Positions 32,413 through 37,067 of a stretch of DNA of 37,067 nucleotides are shown piece by piece. Origin of the DNA: Crocinitomicaceae bacterium (GTDB taxonomy: Bacteria; Bacteroidota; Bacteroidia; Flavobacteriales_D; Crocinitomicaceae); assembly GCA_030833265.1 (NCBI GenBank), contig JAURHO010000003.1, positions 1-37,067 on the forward strand, written 5' to 3'. The position numbers and the translations under genes are program-made. The notes below the pieces were generated by a model. It searched no databases. It had not been told where the DNA came from and worked only from the letters and a program-made list of their open reading frames with translations. The first letter of the stretch is position 1. Each line of letters begins with the position of its first letter.

Positions 32413-33816
32413 ATGGAAATCCTTATCAAAGCTGCGCAGCTTATTACATCTTTAGCCATTTTGGTTACACTCCATGAATTTGGTCATTTTATTCCGGCGA
32501 AACTTTTCAAAACGCGCGTCGAAAAATTTTATTTATTCTTCAATCCTTATTTCTCCTTCTTTCGTTGGAAAAAGGTAAACGGCAAAGGCAAAAAGTCTTG
32601 GCTGAGTAAAACGTCGCCTGAAGAATGGTCCGAAGATCCGGATAGCACCGAATGGGGAATTGGTTGGGTGCCACTCGGAGGCTATGTTAAAATTGCTGGC
32701 ATGATCGATGAGTCCCTAGATACTGAGCAACTCAAACAAGCGCCTCAACCTTGGGAGTTTCGCAGCAAAAAAGCATGGCAGCGCCTAATTATTATGATTG
32801 GTGGCGTTACTGTCAATTTAGTTTTGGGTTTTATTATTTATATCGGCGTTGTGTTCACTTGGGGTCAATTAACACTTGACCAAAACAAGTTACAAGCTGG
32901 CTTAAGTGTGCATCCTTATTTATCGAAATATGGTATTTATTCAGGTGATAAGGTTTTAAAAATTGAAGGACACGCCCCGTTGAATCTAGACGACATCAAT
33001 AAAGAAATCCTTTTGCGAGACGCCAGAAACATCCAGGTTCAGCACCCCGACGGACAAATTCAAAATATCAAATTATCAGCAAACATCGATCAAGAACTAT
33101 TCGAAGCAGGGGCCCTTCCAGCTTTTAGTTTAAGATCTACAAAATTACAGGTAGCTGAGGTTACCAATGATTCTCCGGCATTAGCGGCTGGCCTGAAAGC
33201 CAAAGATCGCGTCCTCAGTGTAAATGGTGAAAGCATCCATTATTACGACGAGTTTCAAGCAAAACTCTTTGCAAATAAGAACCAAAAAGTAGCGCTGAAA
33301 GTGGCGCGCAATGGCAACCTTAAAGACACTCTTACCCTAGGAGTCAAGGTAAAATCTAATGGCACAATAGGCATCCTTGCTAATTCAGAATTTGTCGATC
33401 AAGATGCCATTTCCGAGAAAAAATATGGCTTTGCGCAAAGTATTAGTATAGGAATGGGCTATGGCTACAACACACTTTCTGATTACGTAAGTCAATTCAA
33501 ATTTGTATTTACCAAGAAAGGAGCAACTCAAATTGGTGGCTTTGCATCAATCGGCAATATGTTTCCTCCGCTCTGGGATTGGCACACCTTCTGGCTAACC
33601 ACGGCTTTGTTGTCAATCATTTTGGCCTTCATGAATATTTTGCCAATACCAGCCCTTGATGGTGGACACGTAGTCTTTTTGCTTTATGAAATGATTACTG
33701 GAAAAGAAGCACCTCAAAAAGTTTTGGAGGTGGCGCAGTATATCGGTATTTTCCTTTTACTTTCTTTGATGATTTATGCCAACGGTGCAGACCTTGTGCG
33801 TTGGTTGATAAAATAA
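32413..33816 (+). CDS. rseP: Site-2 intramembrane zinc protease RseP
   Basis: Cleaves membrane substrates such as anti-sigma factors after a first cut, and may trim signal-peptide remnants. The zinc motif HEFGH is at residues 21-25 in the first membrane helix and the second-site LDGG has Asp416 ('PIPALDGGHVVFLL'). Between them are two PDZ domains (about 155-230 and 230-315; 'LKAKDRVLSVNGESI'). A charged insert near residues 50-80 ('WSEDPDSTEWGIGW') follows the first helix, as in other Bacteroidota RseP. The length, 467, is normal. It is followed 6 bases later by paaZ. Confidence 0.95.
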   Translation: MEILIKAAQLITSLAILVTLHEFGHFIPAKLFKTRVEKFYLFFNPYFSFFRWKKVNGKGKKSWLSKTSPEEWSEDPDSTEWGIGWVPLGGYVKIAGMIDESLDTEQLKQAPQPWEFRSKKAWQRLIIMIGGVTVNLVLGFIIYIGVVFTWGQLTLDQNKLQAGLSVHPYLSKYGIYSGDKVLKIEGHAPLNLDDINKEILLRDARNIQVQHPDGQIQNIKLSANIDQELFEAGALPAFSLRSTKLQVAEVTNDSPALAAGLKAKDRVLSVNGESIHYYDEFQAKLFANKNQKVALKVARNGNLKDTLTLGVKVKSNGTIGILANSEFVDQDAISEKKYGFAQSISIGMGYGYNTLSDYVSQFKFVFTKKGATQIGGFASIGNMFPPLWDWHTFWLTTALLSIILAFMNILPIPALDGGHVVFLLYEMITGKEAPQKVLEVAQYIGIFLLLSLMIYANGADLVRWLIK

Positions 33817-33822
33817 TGAACT

Positions 33823-35868
33823 ATGCAGCGTTTTCAAAACTATGTGCTTGGCCAATGGATTGATGGCCAAGGAGTAGAAACTCCCTTGTTTCATGCAATA
33901 ACCGGCCAAGAATTAGGCTCGGTATCTAGTGCCGGAATTGATTTTGCAGAGGTACTTGCTTATGGCAGAAAAAATGGGCATGCCCTCAGAAAAATGACTT
34001 TCCAAGAAAGAGGTAGAATGCTCAAAGCTTTGGCGCTCTATCTCATGGAAAGAAAAGAAAAGTACTACCAAGTTTCTGCACAAACAGGTGCTACAAAAAT
34101 AGATTCCTGGATTGACATCGAAGGAGGAATCGGCAACCTATTTGCAAATGCAAGCTTGCGCAAACAATTTCCAGATTTACCATATTATGTAGACGGTAGT
34201 GCCGCACCGCTCTCTAAGAACGGCTCTTTCATTGGTCACCACATTATGGTGCCAAAAGAAGGGGTGGCCGTTCATATTAACGCGTTTAATTTTCCAATTT
34301 GGGGAATGCTTGAAAAAATTGCCGTGAACCTGATGGCGGGTGTACCTGCCGTTGTTAAGCCTTCTGAATATACTAGTTTTCTGACCGAAGTCATGGTCCG
34401 AGATATCATTGCTTCTCAGATTTTACCGGAAGGTGCTTTGCAATTGGTTTGTGGCCTTGGCCGCGGAATTTTGGACTCCGTTGATATGCGTGACGTCGTT
34501 ACATTTACCGGAAGCGCGGCAACTGGAAAGCTATTAAAAGGCTTACCTAGAATTGCCGAACAAAGCGTGAGCTTCAATCTTGAAGCAGATTCATTAAATG
34601 CTACAGTATTGGGCGAAGCCGCCACACCTGGCACCGAAGAGTTTGATCTTTTCGTGAAAGAATGCGTCAAAGAAATTACAATTAAAGCAGGACAGAAATG
34701 TACCGCTGTCCGAAGAATCATTGTGCCTGAAAACCTACTCGATGAGGTTCAGGCGGCGATCAGCGCCCGATTAGCGAGCACTAAAATGGGTGATCCAGCT
34801 CAGGAGGGCGTCAGAATGGGGGCTTTGGCAACCAAACTACAAGTGGAGCGCGTAAGAGCCAATGTTGAGTTATTAGCTCAATCCCAAAACATCGTTTTTG
34901 GAAATCCAGATGCGTTCGAACTTGTTGGCGCTGATGCCAAAGCCGGATCCTTCTTTCCGCCGATTTTATTTCGCAATGAAAACCCTTTACAAAACACCGC
35001 TTGTCATGACATCGAAGCCTTTGGGCCCGTGGCTACAATCATGCCTTACAAAGCCCTCGATCAAGCCATTGAGATTGCTAAACTAGGCAAAGGAAGCTTG
35101 GTGTCTTCAATTGTTACCCCGAACAATCAGGAGGCAGTAGACTACGTTGTTGGTGCAGCCAGTATGCATGGTCGAATTTTGGTTCTAAATAAAGATTGCG
35201 CCAAAGAAAGCACAGGCCATGGTTCACCAATGCCGTTATTGACACATGGTGGCCCAGGTAGAGCTGGTGGCGGTGAAGAAATGGGAGGAAAGCGCGGAGT
35301 TTTACATTATTTGCAACGCACCGCTATTCAAGGCCACCCAACTACGATCACAGCAATCACGCAACAATTTCAGGTGGGAGCAGCCATGCCTGAAGCGAAT
35401 CCACATGTCTTCAGAAAGCACTTCGAAGAATTAGTGATCGGCGAAACAGTCTTCACTCATAAGCATACGGTTACAGATGCTGATATCGTCAATTTTGCCA
35501 ATGTATCAGGCGATAATTTTTACGCGCACATGGATGCTACCTCATTAGAAGGCACCATTTTTGAAAGACGCGTTGCCCACGGTTATTTCATTTTGTCTAA
35601 GGCAGCAGGTTTATTTGTTGACCCCAAGAAAGGACCTGTTTTGTTGAATTACGGCATTGAAGAGGCGCGATTTACAAAGCCGGTTTATCCGGGCGCTACA
35701 ATCGGCGTGCGTTTCACCGTTAAAGAAAAGATAGATCAGGAAAAAAGAAGCCCAGAAGATATTGCTAAAGGCATTGTCAAATTCTTGGTCGATGTCTATG
35801 ATGAAACCGGAGAAACAGTTGCGCTAGCGACAATTCTTACAATGGTGAAAAAGCTGCAAGACGCTTAG
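33823..35868 (+). CDS. paaZ: Bifunctional PaaZ: aldehyde dehydrogenase + MaoC-like oxepin-CoA hydrolase
   Basis: Fusion enzyme of the aerobic phenylacetate pathway: the hydratase domain opens the oxepin-CoA ring and the dehydrogenase oxidises the resulting aldehyde. The ALDH domain (about 1-515) has the catalytic Glu254 in FNLEADS and Cys293 in 'KAGQKCTAVRRI'. These lie two residues before those of E. coli PaaZ as I recall it (256, 295). The C-terminal MaoC/hotdog domain (about 530-681) has 'SGDNFYAHMDA' with Asp564 and His569. The length of 681 matches the family. It is isolated: no paaABCDE, paaG or paaK genes are nearby. It probably shares the rseP transcript. Confidence 0.95.
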   Translation: MQRFQNYVLGQWIDGQGVETPLFHAITGQELGSVSSAGIDFAEVLAYGRKNGHALRKMTFQERGRMLKALALYLMERKEKYYQVSAQTGATKIDSWIDIEGGIGNLFANASLRKQFPDLPYYVDGSAAPLSKNGSFIGHHIMVPKEGVAVHINAFNFPIWGMLEKIAVNLMAGVPAVVKPSEYTSFLTEVMVRDIIASQILPEGALQLVCGLGRGILDSVDMRDVVTFTGSAATGKLLKGLPRIAEQSVSFNLEADSLNATVLGEAATPGTEEFDLFVKECVKEITIKAGQKCTAVRRIIVPENLLDEVQAAISARLASTKMGDPAQEGVRMGALATKLQVERVRANVELLAQSQNIVFGNPDAFELVGADAKAGSFFPPILFRNENPLQNTACHDIEAFGPVATIMPYKALDQAIEIAKLGKGSLVSSIVTPNNQEAVDYVVGAASMHGRILVLNKDCAKESTGHGSPMPLLTHGGPGRAGGGEEMGGKRGVLHYLQRTAIQGHPTTITAITQQFQVGAAMPEANPHVFRKHFEELVIGETVFTHKHTVTDADIVNFANVSGDNFYAHMDATSLEGTIFERRVAHGYFILSKAAGLFVDPKKGPVLLNYGIEEARFTKPVYPGATIGVRFTVKEKIDQEKRSPEDIAKGIVKFLVDVYDETGETVALATILTMVKKLQDA

Positions 35869-35910
35869 GTCAAAAGCCCTATACTAGAATTATTTCCTGG
35901 TATTTTATCC

Positions 35911-37067
35911 TTAATCTTTTTCAGGATGCTCTGCAGCAAACTCAATTTCGAGTTTGTCCATGTCGTAGTCGGTTTCCTCGTTGTAAATATCAATCAAGGG
36001 TTCTTGGAAAGAACGCATGCTGAATTTTCTTTCTAGTGTCAGAAGTAAGGCTGGTAAAATAATGAGGTTTGTTGCCATTCCCACCATAATGGTAATAGAA
36101 ACCAGCAGCCCCAGTGCCTTCGTGCCTCCAAATTGAGAAAAGACAAACATCAAGAAGCCAAAGAAAAGAATCACCGAGGTGTAGAAAATACCTAGCCCTG
36201 TTTCTCTAAGCGAGTGCAATATAGCAAAACGCGTATCCCATGCGTGTTGCTTCAGTTCATGTCTGTATTTGCCCAAGAATAGAATGGCGTTGTCTACGGT
36301 AATCCCGAGTGCTATACCGAAAACCAAAATAGTTGAAGGCTTGAGCGGAATTTGAAAGTAACCCATAATTCCGGCTGTAAAGAGTAGTGGAATGATATTA
36401 GGGATCATGGAAACCAGAATAATTCTGAAGGATCTAAATAAGAATGCCATCATGATGGCAATAGAAATAATGGCAAAAACCAATGATTGAAGTAAGTTCA
36501 CGAAAAGGTACTTAGTTCCTTCTGTTTGCACCAATTTGATGCCTGTGAAAACTAAATCGTAGTATTCTTGATCGATGGCCTGACGAAGATGTTTATCAAA
36601 GCCTTTTTTACGCGCATAGTCTTTGATTTTTTCAGGATTCATGTCAAAGGCCATTTGCTGGGCATCATTTCCTTTAGACAAAATAGCCGTGAGGCTGTTG
36701 TATACTCCCGAATGCTCGTAAATAATGGAGTCAATAGCACCAAGATCCCCTTTGCTAATTTTCGTATAAAGTCTTTCTAGCGTTGGTTTGTCGGGATTCA
36801 GAATCTCTTCGGTTTTAACTTTGAGCTTGTCTAAGGTGGGCCCCACTTTATCCACCTCGAGATCCTTCATTTGCATGCGAATACGCAGCGTTGTTTTACT
36901 TGTGTCAACAAGGTTTTTGAGTGATGCAGAACCGCCATTAAGGCTACTTAAGTCGAGCTTATCGATGTACTTTTTAAGTCGAAGTTTATCGCGATTGGAA
37001 ATAATCGTGAATTTACGAGGATCGCCACCGTGGTAAGCCATATTGATCGATTTGATCAAATCAACAT
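35911..37067 (-). CDS. RND/MMPL-type exporter, C-terminal part (5' end off the window)
   Basis: The frame is open through the right edge (before the TTG at 37059 the codons continue V-D-L), so the gene is incomplete. The visible 385 residues begin in a periplasmic loop ('MAYHGGDPRKFTIISNRDKL'). Then come about six membrane helices, among them 'LLQSLVFAIISIAIMMAFLF', 'STILVFGIALGITVDNAILFL' and 'ALGLLVSITIMVGMATNLII'. The in-membrane Asp of GITVDNA matches the proton-relay position of predicted RND-superfamily exporters. The tail is acidic and cytosolic. The substrate is unknown; hydrophobic or lipid cargo is usual for this group. It converges on paaZ with a 42-bp gap. Confidence 0.88.
   Translation of the reverse strand, partial: VDLIKSINMAYHGGDPRKFTIISNRDKLRLKKYIDKLDLSSLNGGSASLKNLVDTSKTTLRIRMQMKDLEVDKVGPTLDKLKVKTEEILNPDKPTLERLYTKISKGDLGAIDSIIYEHSGVYNSLTAILSKGNDAQQMAFDMNPEKIKDYARKKGFDKHLRQAIDQEYYDLVFTGIKLVQTEGTKYLFVNLLQSLVFAIISIAIMMAFLFRSFRIILVSMIPNIIPLLFTAGIMGYFQIPLKPSTILVFGIALGITVDNAILFLGKYRHELKQHAWDTRFAILHSLRETGLGIFYTSVILFFGFLMFVFSQFGGTKALGLLVSITIMVGMATNLIILPALLLTLERKFSMRSFQEPLIDIYNEETDYDMDKLEIEFAAEHPEKD

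Noticed and set aside
1..37067. Search for mobile elements, CRISPR arrays, tRNA or rRNA genes, and defence or biosynthetic clusters
   Set aside because: I saw no transposase or integrase genes, no spaced direct-repeat arrays and no cloverleaf or rRNA signatures; the gene content is housekeeping and envelope.

Overview
The window looks like about 37 kb of a flavobacterial (Bacteroidota) chromosome. Three things point there: repeated TAnnTTTG promoter -7 elements of the Bacteroidota type, a secreted protein ending in a type IX secretion (T9SS type B) sorting domain, and family content such as a DUF4175 membrane protein and a eukaryote-like NADP isocitrate dehydrogenase. Within Flavobacteriales the lineage is not fixed by what I can see. 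I find no rRNA, tRNA, transposase, prophage or CRISPR array. Coding density is very high, with many 1-20 bp gene overlaps and convergent genes that meet at their stop codons.

Layout. 1-4544 (minus): the 5' end of bamA, uppS, the F1 ATPase pair atpC/atpD, a LolE/FtsX-type permease without a normal start codon, and rbfA. 4609-8342 (plus): an MsbA-like ABC exporter, a fatty-acid desaturase, an MmcQ/YjbR protein and an S4-domain RNA-binding protein. 8335-15561 (minus): a 2-hydroxyacid dehydrogenase, then the cluster DUF4175 protein / RsbW-like ATPase / ybeY / mnmG. 15562-16107: a 546-bp AT-rich gap without genes. 16108-16533 (plus): rpiB. 16530-22293 (minus): an OmpA-family protein, a DUF4403-like lipoprotein, a small exported protein, then icd and fumC. 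22359-23575 (plus): an unlisted 51-residue membrane protein and a tryptophan 2,3-dioxygenase. 23576-27572 (minus): a T9SS cargo protein and a membrane-anchored solute-binding protein. 27691-35868 (plus): M20 dipeptidase, LEA-like lipoprotein, polA, rseP, paaZ. 35911-37067 (minus): the C-terminal part of an RND/MMPL exporter.

Most genes are housekeeping: envelope building (BamA, UppS, LolE-like, ABC exporter, RseP, OmpA), energy and TCA metabolism (ATP synthase, Icd, FumC), and RNA or DNA maintenance (RbfA, YbeY, MnmG, PolA).

The most interesting signal is not protein-coding. Two perfect 16-bp parS palindromes lie 35 bp apart at the ybeY/mnmG junction, and one of them is written into the last codons of ybeY. 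About 4.3 kb away is the AT-rich gap with one exact and two near-exact DnaA boxes. Together they suggest the window is close to the chromosome's replication and segregation origin. The parS sites are read directly; the origin is an inference. I found no clear candidate for an undescribed defence, mobile or biosynthetic system.
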